From Rhodobacter sp. SGA-6-6 (GTDB taxonomy: Bacteria > Pseudomonadota > Alphaproteobacteria > Rhodobacterales > Rhodobacteraceae): 64,000 nt of DNA. Of the stretch, positions 55,423-63,764 are shown one piece after another (within the stretch, counting starts at the first letter, position 1; each line of letters starts with the position of its first letter). The stretch covers positions 23,869 to 87,868 of the forward strand of contig NZ_JAAKGP010000014.1 of assembly GCF_011043545.1 (NCBI RefSeq), in the 5' to 3' direction. The notes under the pieces are model-generated. The model made no database searches. It saw only the letters and a list, made by a program, of their open reading frames with translations, and was not told where the DNA came from. Made by a program: the position numbers and the translations under genes.

Positions 55423-56744
55423 TCCGCCGCCACCTTCTTTCGTGGCGCCATCATGTCGCGCATGACGCCCGAGACGCCGTCGGTCCGGACATCGATCACC
55501 AGCCCCTCGGACGTCACAGTGACCCGGCGCACCAGCAACTGTACGATCCGGGTCTGCTCCGCAGGGAACAGCTGGGCCCAGACGTCATCGAACGTCTGCA
55601 GCGCGGAGATCACGTCGGCCTCGGCGAAGACGTGACCCTCGCGCGCCAAGTGGGCGATGACCTGCGCCGTGATCGAGGGCGCGCGCATCACCCGCCGCAA
55701 CTCGGTCACCACGGCCGCTTCCACGAGGTCGGCAGGAAGACGGCGCGGGATGCCTTCATCGCTGGGCTCGCGGTTTTTGATGACGTCCATCGAGACGTAG
55801 TACCGGTATCGCCGCGCGCCCTTTTTCGTGCTGCTCGGGGTCATGGCGGCGCCCGTGGCCGTGAAGATCAGCCCCTTGAGCAGCGCTGGCGCCTGCGCGC
55901 GAGTGTTGTTGGCGCGCTTTCGCGGATTCTGCCGCAAGATGGCATGGACCTGATCCCACAGCTGCTCGCCGATGATGGCCTGATGCTCGCCGGGATAGGC
56001 ATTGCCCTTGTGGACGGCGTCGCCGCGATAGACGCGGTTCACCAGCACCCTGTAGAGATATCCCTTGTCGACCAAGGTGCCCTGCTTGTTGCGGAACCCC
56101 TTGCGGCGCAGTTCACGGGCCAGCACGGTCGCTGATCCGACCTCGACGAACCTCTCGAAGATACCCCGCACGGTGGCGGCCTCGTCCTCGTTCACCACGA
56201 GTTTGCGGTCCTTCACATCGTACCCGAGCGGGACATAGCCGCCCATCCACATGCCCTTCATGCGGGATGCGCGGACCTTGTCGCGGATGCGCTCGGCCGT
56301 GACCTCGCGCTCGAACTGCGCGAAGCTGAGCAGGATGTTCAGCGTCAGCCGCCCCATGGACGTGGTGGTGTTGAAGGACTGCGTGACCGAGACGAAGGTG
56401 ACGCCGTTGCGGTCAAAGACCTCGACCAGCTTCGAGAAGTCCATCAGCGACCGCGACAGGCGGTCGATCTTGTAGACGACCACCACATCGATCAGGCCGT
56501 CCTCGATGTCGGCCAGAAGCTGTTTGAGGCCGGGCCGTTCCAGCGTCCCGCCCGAAATGCCGCCGTCGTCATACTGATCGCGGACCAGCACCCAGCCCTC
56601 GGAGCGTTGGCTGGCGATGTAGGCTTCGCAGGCCTCTCTCTGGGCATGCAGGCTGTTGAATTCCTGCTCCAGCCCTTCCTCGGAGGACTTGCGCGTGTAG
56701 ATCGCGCAGCGTTGGCGGCGGACGGGATTTGTGCGTTGATCCAT
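55419..56744 (-). CDS. Large serine recombinase
   Basis: 441-aa site-specific recombinase. The catalytic domain (about 10-165) has the nucleophile S20 in YTRKSSEEG, the resolvase block DQYDDGGISGGTLERPGL, and KIDRLSRSLMDF. A recombinase domain (about 175-290) and a zinc-beta-ribbon-like segment follow; the usual CxxC zinc pair is not obvious. The start ATG overlaps the DUF2924 stop (TGATG). Integrases of this type move phages and islands; tRNA-associated insertion would need checking. Confidence 0.93.
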   Translation of the reverse strand: MDQRTNPVRRQRCAIYTRKSSEEGLEQEFNSLHAQREACEAYIASQRSEGWVLVRDQYDDGGISGGTLERPGLKQLLADIEDGLIDVVVVYKIDRLSRSLMDFSKLVEVFDRNGVTFVSVTQSFNTTTSMGRLTLNILLSFAQFEREVTAERIRDKVRASRMKGMWMGGYVPLGYDVKDRKLVVNEDEAATVRGIFERFVEVGSATVLARELRRKGFRNKQGTLVDKGYLYRVLVNRVYRGDAVHKGNAYPGEHQAIIGEQLWDQVHAILRQNPRKRANNTRAQAPALLKGLIFTATGAAMTPSSTKKGARRYRYYVSMDVIKNREPSDEGIPRRLPADLVEAAVVTELRRVMRAPSITAQVIAHLAREGHVFAEADVISALQTFDDVWAQLFPAEQTRIVQLLVRRVTVTSEGLVIDVRTDGVSGVMRDMMAPRKKVAAE

Positions 56745-57199
56745 CAATCATTCCCCCGCTTTCGTTCGCGCAACCCGAAGAAACGGTAGCCATTCCAACG
56801 CGTCCCGGTGATCGCCCGCGCAATCGCGGACAAGGATTTGTAGGGGCGGCCCTGCCACTCGAACCCGTCCCGCAGGACCGTGATCGTGTGCTCGACCCCG
56901 TTCCATTCTCGGATCAGCCTCGTGCCGACCACGGGATTGCGAGGATCGGCGATCTGGCTCTTGCGTGTCAGGGTGCCGCTGACCTCGTCGGCCAGCAGGT
57001 CCAGCATGCGCCGGGTTTCGCGATCAGGACCGCCATACGTCAGCTCCTGGATGCGGTAGGCCAACCGGCTCTCGAGGAACGCTCGGCTGTTGTTCGGCGC
57101 TGCCGATGCAAAGATCGTCTGCCACTCCGACTTCAGCTGGGTGACGGACATGGACTTCAGCGCGGCGAGGCGCGCGGGAATGGGATCGGGCTTGTTCAT
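56744..57199 (-). CDS. DUF2924 family protein
   Basis: 151-aa protein with LAALKSMSVTQLKSEWQTIF, FLESRLAYRIQELTYGG and a C-terminal region GTRLIREWNGVEHTITVLRDGFEWQGRPYKSLSAIARAITG. The latter resembles the DUF2924 module found beside serine recombinases. GGAGA lies 5 bp upstream of the chosen ATG, which overlaps the stop of the upstream 72-aa gene. Probably an accessory DNA-binding factor of the recombinase. Confidence 0.85.
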   Translation of the reverse strand: MNKPDPIPARLAALKSMSVTQLKSEWQTIFASAAPNNSRAFLESRLAYRIQELTYGGPDRETRRMLDLLADEVSGTLTRKSQIADPRNPVVGTRLIREWNGVEHTITVLRDGFEWQGRPYKSLSAIARAITGTRWNGYRFFGLRERKRGND

Positions 57200-57414
57200 G
57201 CATTTCTCCGGCGAGTTGGAGTTGCATGACGGCATTTGTCGGGAGGAGAGTGTAGGCAACGTTCTCCAGTATCGTCAGATACTTCGCCCATTTCCCGCAT
57301 CCGCAGCCGAACCAGCCCGAGCGCCATCAGGCCGCACAGCTCGGCGCGGCGTTCCGCGGGCGTCATCTGGTCGGGCGGGAGCGGATTGGGGCGTTTCAAC
57401 TTGGTCTCCGTCAT
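57196..57414 (-). CDS. Small conserved protein, first gene of recombinase cassette
   Basis: 72-aa protein with MTETKLKRPNPLPPDQMTPAERRAELCGLMALGLVRLRMR, a short helical segment. Overlaps DUF2924 by 4 bp. Constantly associated with DUF2924-recombinase cassettes, function unknown. Divergent from the rightward phage-like module. Confidence 0.72.
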   Translation of the reverse strand: MTETKLKRPNPLPPDQMTPAERRAELCGLMALGLVRLRMREMGEVSDDTGERCLHSPPDKCRHATPTRRRNA

Positions 57415-57741
57415 GCGGCGCTTGGCTGCAGCGCGCTCTGAGAGAGAAAAGCCAAGTGGACGGCCTGATCGGGACAGCTGCGGTCAGAAGAGCCTGATAC
57501 CGGGAATCCGAGCCGCATAAACCGGCCTCAAGGGGCTCCCCATAGGTCATCCGTGTCCGGGGGTTCAATATGCTTGTTATGCGCCTTCACGTTCTCCTGC
57601 GTAACTGATGTCTTAATCAGGAGACGCTGACGACTTGGGGGACTAGATACCTGTGTCTATGCCCCCAGGACAAAAACGTCCACTTTCCGAGCCTTGTGTG
57701 GAGCCCCGGCAGGCTGCATTTATGAGGCAAGGAGAACACAA
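57415..57741. promoter_or_regulatory. Divergent control region of mobile element
   Basis: 327 bp without a gene between the leftward recombinase unit and the rightward module. It has lower GC than the flanks. It holds a 32-bp imperfect palindrome at 57636-57667 (TGGGGG-N2-TAGA-N8-TCTA-N2-CCCCCA), CTGAT-N6-ATCAG at about 57606-57620, and GGAC-N6-GTCC at 57667. Likely binding sites of a phage-type repressor or of the recombinase. Confidence 0.5.
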
Positions 57742-58251
57742 ATGACCGAACAGAATCAATCAGAAACGGCAACCCCGCCCAAGAAGCCACGTCGGTCTGC
57801 GAACGCAGACAAGTGGGGCGCGAAGGTGATGGAGCAGGGTTTCTGCATGATCCCGTCGTTGCTGCTGCGCGCACAACGTCGGCTGCACCTGAACCCGTCT
57901 CAGCTCGCCGTCCTGCTTCAGATCATCGATCACTGGTGGGACGCCGCACGCAAACCGTACCCGAGCAAAAAGGAACTTTCGTCCCGCCTCGGCATCAGCG
58001 AGCGCCAAGTGCAGCGATACATCACTGACCTCGAACGGGAGGGGCTGCTGCGTCGGCACGAGCGCTACGGCGAACACGGCGGAAGGCAGACCAATATGTA
58101 CGACCTGCAGGGCCTCGTCGACAAACTCGCCGAAATCGAGCCCGAGTTCCGCGAGACGCGCGAGTTGGCGCGCAAAAGCCGGAAGGCTGCTGCCTCCCCC
58201 GGCTGGCGTCCCAAGAAGAAGACCGGGGCCGACAAGGACGGCCCCAGCTAA
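57742..58251 (+). CDS. Helix-turn-helix domain protein
   Basis: 169-aa protein. After a charged N terminus comes GFCMIPSLLLRAQRRLHLNPSQLAVLLQIIDHWW and a winged-helix motif PSKKELSSRLGISERQVQRYITDLEREGLLRR (about 74-106), then a helical tail. This pattern occurs in replication-initiator-like and transcriptional proteins of phages. AAGGAGAACACAA lies before the ATG, stronger than any other start. First gene of the rightward module; it may regulate it. Confidence 0.8.
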   Translation: MTEQNQSETATPPKKPRRSANADKWGAKVMEQGFCMIPSLLLRAQRRLHLNPSQLAVLLQIIDHWWDAARKPYPSKKELSSRLGISERQVQRYITDLEREGLLRRHERYGEHGGRQTNMYDLQGLVDKLAEIEPEFRETRELARKSRKAAASPGWRPKKKTGADKDGPS

Positions 58252-58360
58252 GCCCGACTGATCCAGTCCACCCGAAGACCTCACCACGAAGCAGCAAGAA
58301 GCGCTGCTTCGAACGATCCCGCACGTCCAGATTTTCGAAGGCCACGAAGGAAGGCGCCGA

Positions 58361-58600
58361 ATGAACCAACATTCCAAACATAGCATCGATCGGTCGCGTC
58401 GCCCTTTTGGGGGCGGAAGCGGCGCCATGGACGCCGAATTCACGCGGGAGTGGCGGTGCCATGACTGCGGGAGGCTCCTCGGCAAGACCAACGGCAGTCA
58501 GATGCAGATCCGCCGGAAGCCCCTCGATTATGTCGTCGGGTTTCCGGTTCTTGCGACCTGTCCCGGCTGCGGGTGGCTGAACGTGACGAACAAGCCGTAA
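58361..58600 (+). CDS. Zinc-ribbon protein (Com-like)
   Basis: 79-aa protein with two C-x2-C pairs, WRCHDCGRLLGK and TCPGCGWLN, separated by a short spacer: a zinc ribbon similar to Com, the translational regulator of phage Mu, and to related phage proteins. AAGGAAGG lies before the ATG. An alternative start at 58427 gives 57 aa. In the rightward module between the HTH and sigma-like genes. Confidence 0.7.
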   Translation: MNQHSKHSIDRSRRPFGGGSGAMDAEFTREWRCHDCGRLLGKTNGSQMQIRRKPLDYVVGFPVLATCPGCGWLNVTNKP

Positions 58601-58710
58601 GCGCGCGGCAACGCGCGCCCCTACCCAACCCTCAGAAACCCAAGAGACGCGCGACGTCCTGACCTGGCCACGAGAAGGCGCCGGACGCCTGGCCGCAAGG
58701 CAGGCGTCCA

Positions 58711-59433
58711 ATGTCCATCGCGTGGCACGCGATCCGCGATCACCTTACGGATTCATCTTCCAAGCTTCACTTCCAGCGCAGTTTCGACGCCATCCGGCGC
58801 ACGCAGGCCGCCCTCGCGCCGTTCCGCGATCCGGCGGCCCTGCTGGACGGGCTGCATAGCACCCCCGGCGATCCCGCCTGGAAAAACCAGATCCTCTCCG
58901 CGCTCGTCAGGGCGGCGCAGGGCGACGGGCCCGCGTCCGACTGCGCCCTGACAATGCTGTTGCTGGCGCTCTGGCCCGGCCTGGACGCCATCCGTCGCCG
59001 GTCGCTCTGGCGCAGGCTCGGCACTGCCGACGAAGTCGCGTCCGACGTACTGGCGCGCACCACCGAGGCTGTCCGCGGCCTCGACCTCGGGCGTGTCAAC
59101 TGGATCGCGGCCACAGTGCTGCGGAATGTCGAGCGCGACATGATCCGCGTGCGCCAGCGCGACCAGACACGCGAACATCTCGCCAGCGGCGCCGATCCCG
59201 ACGAGGTGGCTGACAGCGGCGACAGCGGGATCGGCGCGGCCGGGTACGTACGGCTGAACGGCGCCGTGCGGAAGCTGCTCGGCGATGACGCCCTGCTGGT
59301 GATCCGCGTGGCGATCGAGGGCTTCTCGCAGGCCGAAGTCGCCGTCGAGCTGGGCCTGACCGAGGCCGCTGCCCGCAAGCGGTACCAGCGCGCGATGCGC
59401 CGGCTGCACGACGCCCTCGAGGAAATCCCCTGA
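58711..59433 (+). CDS. Sigma-70-like protein
   Basis: 240-aa protein. The C-terminal EGFSQAEVAVELGLTEAAARKRYQRAMRRLHDAL (about 205-240) fits sigma region 4, the helix-turn-helix that contacts the -35 box. The middle (about 85-140) with SLWRRLGTADEVASDVLARTTEAVRGL resembles region 2. It could be an element-specific sigma factor or a sigma-like regulator. No ribosome site is clear. Confidence 0.7.
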   Translation: MSIAWHAIRDHLTDSSSKLHFQRSFDAIRRTQAALAPFRDPAALLDGLHSTPGDPAWKNQILSALVRAAQGDGPASDCALTMLLLALWPGLDAIRRRSLWRRLGTADEVASDVLARTTEAVRGLDLGRVNWIAATVLRNVERDMIRVRQRDQTREHLASGADPDEVADSGDSGIGAAGYVRLNGAVRKLLGDDALLVIRVAIEGFSQAEVAVELGLTEAAARKRYQRAMRRLHDALEEIP

Positions 59434-59517
59434 ACCGATGTCCCGATCCGGTCCCGCCAGTGGCTTTTCCCATTCGAGCGCCCCGAGCGCCTTCCCTCCA
59501 ACCGAAAGCAGACACGC

Positions 59518-59712
59518 ATGAACCGCACTGCCGATCTGTCGCTCGAGGATTTCAGGCGTCTTCCGGGGCTCTATCGCCGCTGGGAGCTGACCGAGGTCTG
59601 CGAGCCCAACCGCAACTATCAGATCGAGGACGCCGGCGCCCATGCCGACGGGACGCCGTTGCTGGCGATCTACGTCGCCGAACCCGCGCCCGACGACCGC
59701 GAGGCCGCCTGA
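59518..59712 (+). CDS. Small protein of the phage-like module
   Basis: 64-aa protein, MNRTADLSLEDFRRLPGLYRRWELTEVCEPNR followed by ADGTPLLAIYVAEPAP. No family recognised. The stop overlaps the next start by one base (TGATG), so it is co-translated. Typical of small early phage genes. Confidence 0.6.
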   Translation: MNRTADLSLEDFRRLPGLYRRWELTEVCEPNRNYQIEDAGAHADGTPLLAIYVAEPAPDDREAA

Positions 59713-60047
59713 TGGGCCTCCTCGATCACCTCATCCCACGGAGAAAAGCCATGCCGGACCAGCCGGACGACATCACCCGTCTTCGCAAGGCGAGCTACGC
59801 GCTCGAAGACCTCCCCGAAACCATCGCCTTCCCGCAGCGCCCCGGTGACGAGCCGCGCCAGCCGCGGCCGGTCGTCGAGGCGACCGTGGACGAGATCGCC
59901 TTCGCGATCGTGGAGGCGGAACGCGAGAGCTCAGCCGCCTACCGCTGCGCCGACGCGCTGAAGCGCCTGTACAGGCTCGCCCGCGAGGCCGGGTGCATTG
60001 GCGCAGATCGCGCCGCCGCTGCGGTGATGAAGAAGGAGGGCCAGTGA
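59712..60047 (+). CDS. Hypothetical protein of the phage-like module
   Basis: 111-aa protein with a short helical N terminus, MPDQPDDITRLRKASYALEDLPETI, and a helical C-terminal half with AEREASAAYRCA-like ERESSAAYRCADALKRLYRLAREAG. No family recognised. Overlaps the neighbours on both sides (TGATG junctions). Confidence 0.65.
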   Translation: MGLLDHLIPRRKAMPDQPDDITRLRKASYALEDLPETIAFPQRPGDEPRQPRPVVEATVDEIAFAIVEAERESSAAYRCADALKRLYRLAREAGCIGADRAAAAVMKKEGQ

Positions 60048-60922
60048 TGGCCCTTCCCATCATCGGCGCCGACGAACGGCTCGCCCAACGCAAGGGCATC
60101 AAGGGCGTCATCTTCGGCCGGTCCGGCATCGGCAAGACCAGCCTGCTCTGGACGCTGAACGCCGCGACCACGCTCTTCCTCGATCTCGAGGCCGGCGATC
60201 TGGCGGTCGAGGGCCTGGAGATCGACACGCTCCGGCCCCGCACCTGGAAGGAATGCCGGGATTTCGCGGTGTTCATCGGCGGCCCGAACCCGGCGCTGCG
60301 CGAGGACCAGCCCTACAGCCAGGCGCATTTCGACGAGGTCTGCGGCCGCTACGGCGATCCGGCGGTGATCGGGAAATACGAGACCGTCTTCATCGACTCG
60401 ATCACCGTCGCCGGGCGGCTCTGCTTCCAATGGTGCCGCGGCCAGCCCGAGGCCTTTTCGGAGAAGACCGGCAAGCCCGACATCCGCGGCGCCTACGGGC
60501 TGCATGGCCGCGAGATGATCGGCTGGCTGACCCACTTGCAGCACACGCGCGGCAAGCATGTCTGGTTCGTGGGCATCCTCGACGAGCGGCTCGACGACTT
60601 CAATCGCAAGGTCTTCCAGCCGCAGATCGACGGCAGCAAGACCGGGCTCGAGCTGCCGGGCATCGTGGATCAGGTCATCACCATGGCCGACATTCCTGAC
60701 CCCGGCGGTCAGCCGCAGCGGGCGTTTGTCTGCCAGACGCTGAACCCCTGGGGCTTTCCGGCCAAGGACCGATCCGGTCGCCTCGACAGGGTCGAGGCCC
60801 CGCATCTCGGACGGCTGATGGAGAAGATCCAGCGCCCCGCGGCGCCCGCCTCCGAACGCCTGACCTGGCCGCCGGTGACCCCGGCCGATCCCGCGCCCGC
60901 CGAGGTGCCCGGCCATGGCTGA
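60047..60922 (+). CDS. P-loop ATPase of phage recombination type (Sak4-like)
   Basis: 291-aa ATPase. Walker A is GRSGIGKTS (about 24-32); Walker B is probably ETVFIDSITVA (about 108-118). The DLEAGDLAVEG and HTRGKHVWFVGILDERLDD segments fit the small RecA-like phage ATPases (Sak4/AAA_24 type) that load or act with single-strand binding proteins. AAGGAGGG precedes the ATG. The putative ssDNA-binding gene follows after 101 bp. Confidence 0.82.
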   Translation: MALPIIGADERLAQRKGIKGVIFGRSGIGKTSLLWTLNAATTLFLDLEAGDLAVEGLEIDTLRPRTWKECRDFAVFIGGPNPALREDQPYSQAHFDEVCGRYGDPAVIGKYETVFIDSITVAGRLCFQWCRGQPEAFSEKTGKPDIRGAYGLHGREMIGWLTHLQHTRGKHVWFVGILDERLDDFNRKVFQPQIDGSKTGLELPGIVDQVITMADIPDPGGQPQRAFVCQTLNPWGFPAKDRSGRLDRVEAPHLGRLMEKIQRPAAPASERLTWPPVTPADPAPAEVPGHG

Positions 60923-61023
60923 GCGCCTCTCGCCACGCCCGGTGTCCCGATCCGGTCGCCGGGGTGGCTTTCCCCTTCTGACGCCGCTGCGCGTCCCACC
61001 CTCCAACTGAAAGGAGCCGCGCA

Positions 61024-61647
61024 ATGTCCGGACCCTGGAACGACTTCAACTCCGCGCAATCCAACACCAACGTTATCCCGAAGGGCACGCTCGCCAAGGT
61101 GCGCCTGACGCTCCGCCCCGGCGGCTTCGACGACCCCTCGCAGGGCTGGACCGGCGGCTGGGCCCGCCGCGCCACCACCGGCGCCGTCTATCTTGACGCC
61201 GAATACACTGTCGTCGAAGGGCCCTATGCCCGCCGCAAGATCTGGTCGCTGATCGGCCTCTACAGCCCGAAGGGCCCGGACTGGGCAAACATGGGGCGCG
61301 GCCTGATCCGCGGCATCCTCAACTCGGCGCGCGGCGTGTCCGACAAGGACAACTCGCCCGAGGCGCAGGCCCGCCGCCGCATCAACGGGTTCGGCGATCT
61401 CGATGGGGTCGAATTCGTCGCCCGCATCGACATCGGTCAGGACACCAACGGCGAGGACAAGAACGAGATCCGCGCTGCGGTCACCCCCGATCATCGCGAC
61501 TACGCCGCGCTGATGGGCACGGTCGCGCCGCAGTTCACCGCCGCCCCGACGCAGGGCCACACCGCGCAGCAGCCCACCACGGCCACCCAGCCCAGCCAGC
61601 CCGCGTCCGCCCCCGGCGCCGCCGGTCGGCCGAGCTGGGCGCAGTAA
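61024..61647 (+). CDS. DUF669-like protein, putative ssDNA-binding
   Basis: 207-aa protein with a beta-rich N-terminal domain, NVIPKGTLAKVRLTLRPGG, AVYLDAEYTVVEGPYARRKIWSLIGL, a helical middle and FVARIDIGQDTNGEDKNEI. This order resembles DUF669 proteins, which sit between a Sak4-like ATPase and a helicase in phages. The last 50 residues are Thr/Gln/Pro/Ala-rich and end PSWAQ, like the acidic-tail-less C terminus of a binding protein. AAAGGAG precedes the ATG. Confidence 0.72.
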   Translation: MSGPWNDFNSAQSNTNVIPKGTLAKVRLTLRPGGFDDPSQGWTGGWARRATTGAVYLDAEYTVVEGPYARRKIWSLIGLYSPKGPDWANMGRGLIRGILNSARGVSDKDNSPEAQARRRINGFGDLDGVEFVARIDIGQDTNGEDKNEIRAAVTPDHRDYAALMGTVAPQFTAAPTQGHTAQQPTTATQPSQPASAPGAAGRPSWAQ

Positions 61648-61661
61648 GGGGGAGACCGGCC

Positions 61662-63350
61662 ATGCGCTTGCGCCCCCGCCAGAAGACCTTCGTCGAGCGC
61701 AGCGTGGCTGCGCTCGCTTCCCGCGGCAACACGTTGGGCGTAGCGCCCACCGGCGCGGGCAAGACCATCATGCTCTCGGCGGTCACCGGCGAGATGATCG
61801 GCGACGGCGCCAAGGCCTGCGTGCTGGCCCATCGCGACGAGCTGACAGCGCAGAACCGCGCCAAGTTCCAGCGCGTGGTGCCGGGCGTCGCAACCTCGGT
61901 GATCGACGCCACGGAGAATTCCTGGGGCGGCCAGGTCGCCTTCGCCATGGTGCCGACGCTGGCGCGCGCCTCAAACCTCGCGGACATGCCGCGCCTCGAC
62001 CTGTTGGTCGTGGATGAGGCGCACCATGCCGTCGCCGACAGCTATCGCCGCATCATCGACCGGGTGCGCGAGGCCAATCCCGACGCCCGCATCTTCGGGG
62101 TCACGGCGACGCCGAACCGGGGCGACAGGAAGGGCCTGCGCGAGGTTTTCGACAACGTCGCCGATCAGGTGCGGCTGGGCGAATTGATCGCCTCGGGCCA
62201 CCTGGTGCCGCCGCGCACCTTCGTCATCGACGTGGGCGTGCAGGACGAGTTGCGCTCGGTCCGCAAGACCATGTCGGATTTCGACATGGCGGAGGTCGCG
62301 GGCATCATGGACCGCGCCCCCGTCACCGACGAGGTGATCCGCCACTGGAAGGAGAAGGCAGGCGACCGGCAGACCGTGGTGTTCTGCTCCACCGTCGCGC
62401 ACGCCGAACACGTCACCGAGGCGTTCAGGGCAGCTGGCGTTTCCGCCGCGCTGATCCACGGCGATCTGGCGGCCGAGACCCGCAAGGCGATCCTAGCCGA
62501 CTACGCCGCGGGCGACATCCGCGTCGTGGTCAACGTGGCGGTGCTGACCGAGGGATGGGACCAACCGCCCACCTCCTGCGTCGTGTTGCTGCGACCGAGT
62601 TCCTACAAGTCCACGATGATCCAGATGGTCGGGCGCGGCCTGCGCACCGTCGATCCGGAGGAACATCCCGGCATCGTCAAGACCGACTGCGTCGTGCTGG
62701 ATTTCGGCACCTCGAGCCTGATCCACGGCACGCTGGAACAGGATGTCGATCTCGACGGCAAGACCGAACCCGGCGAGGCGCCGACGAAGACCTGTCCTGC
62801 CTGCGAGGCGGAGATCCCGCTGGCCGCCACCGAATGCCCGCTCTGCGGCGAGGCATTCCCGCGCGAGGATCTGGATGCGGGCGAAGCCGGGGGCGCCGCG
62901 CCGCTCTCGGGCTTCATGATGACCGAGATCGACCTGCTGCAGCGATCCAGCTTCGCGTGGGTCGACCTCTACGGCACGGACGACGCGCTGATGGCCACGG
63001 GCTTCGCCGCCTGGGGCGGCATCTTCTGGCTGGACGGGGTCTGGTACGCCATCGGCGGGGCGAAGGGCGAGCGCCCCCACCTGTTGGGCGTCGGCGAGCG
63101 CACCGTCTGCCTCGCGCAGGCTGATGACTGGCTGAACACGCACGAGACCGACGAGAGCGCCTTCAAGACCCGTTCATGGCTGCGCCAGCCGCCGACCGAA
63201 AAGCAGCTGCAGTACCTGCCGCCCGAGTGCCGCCATGACTTCGGCCTGACGCGCTACCGCGCCTCGGCGCTGATGACCTTCGGCTTCAACAAGCGCGCCA
63301 TCCGCCAGCTGATCGACACGGCGGGCAACCCCGAACGGAGGGCGGCATGA
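61662..63350 (+). CDS. DEAD/DEAH-box helicase
   Basis: 562-aa superfamily 2 helicase. Motif I is APTGAGKTIM, II VVDEAHHA, III GVTATPNRGD, V VAVLTEGWDQP, VI QMVGRGLRT. A zinc ribbon C-x2-C...C-x2-C follows (TCPACEAEIPL, TECPLCGEAF, about 372-395), then a C-terminal domain of unknown function. Resembles phage replication/recombination helicases. Follows the DUF669-like gene by 14 bp. Confidence 0.92.
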   Translation: MRLRPRQKTFVERSVAALASRGNTLGVAPTGAGKTIMLSAVTGEMIGDGAKACVLAHRDELTAQNRAKFQRVVPGVATSVIDATENSWGGQVAFAMVPTLARASNLADMPRLDLLVVDEAHHAVADSYRRIIDRVREANPDARIFGVTATPNRGDRKGLREVFDNVADQVRLGELIASGHLVPPRTFVIDVGVQDELRSVRKTMSDFDMAEVAGIMDRAPVTDEVIRHWKEKAGDRQTVVFCSTVAHAEHVTEAFRAAGVSAALIHGDLAAETRKAILADYAAGDIRVVVNVAVLTEGWDQPPTSCVVLLRPSSYKSTMIQMVGRGLRTVDPEEHPGIVKTDCVVLDFGTSSLIHGTLEQDVDLDGKTEPGEAPTKTCPACEAEIPLAATECPLCGEAFPREDLDAGEAGGAAPLSGFMMTEIDLLQRSSFAWVDLYGTDDALMATGFAAWGGIFWLDGVWYAIGGAKGERPHLLGVGERTVCLAQADDWLNTHETDESAFKTRSWLRQPPTEKQLQYLPPECRHDFGLTRYRASALMTFGFNKRAIRQLIDTAGNPERRAA

Positions 63351-63353
63351 CCC

Positions 63354-63764
63354 ATGTCCACCCCCACCCCAATCTCCGCCGCGGACCGGCGGCGGCTCTG
63401 GCATCCGCGTGGGACGCTCTGTGCTGTCTGCCGGCAACCCACCCGTGGTTTTGGCTGGTTCGATCCGCACCGGTCGAAGCGGCCCCGGCCATCGGTCTGG
63501 TTCTGCTCGATGCGCTGCCAGTCCTTCTGGACGCGCTTGGCGCGGGAGCGTTTCGCCATGGTTGACCTCACCGAGGAAGAGCGCGCCGCGATCACCGCCA
63601 CCATGAAACGCGTCGCCCTGCTGATGGACGAGATCGGCTGGGCCACCCCGCTCGGCGAACTGACCGAGGCGCAGGTGCGCGCGCTGATCGAGGAAGCCGT
63701 CGAGGGCTTCCGCGAGGCCATGTCCGACATCGCCCGGGCGCAGACGCCGGAGGTGCCGTTTTGA
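63354..63764 (+). CDS. DUF6511 domain protein
   Basis: 136-aa protein with a zinc-finger-like N terminus, CAVCRQPTRGFGWFDP and WFCSMRCQSFW (C-x2-C...C-x3-C), then a helical C-terminal part. Matches DUF6511 of phage-like elements. The start is 3 bp after the helicase stop; CGGAGGG lies upstream. The stop overlaps a TTG start of the next gene. Confidence 0.82.
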   Translation: MSTPTPISAADRRRLWHPRGTLCAVCRQPTRGFGWFDPHRSKRPRPSVWFCSMRCQSFWTRLARERFAMVDLTEEERAAITATMKRVALLMDEIGWATPLGELTEAQVRALIEEAVEGFREAMSDIARAQTPEVPF

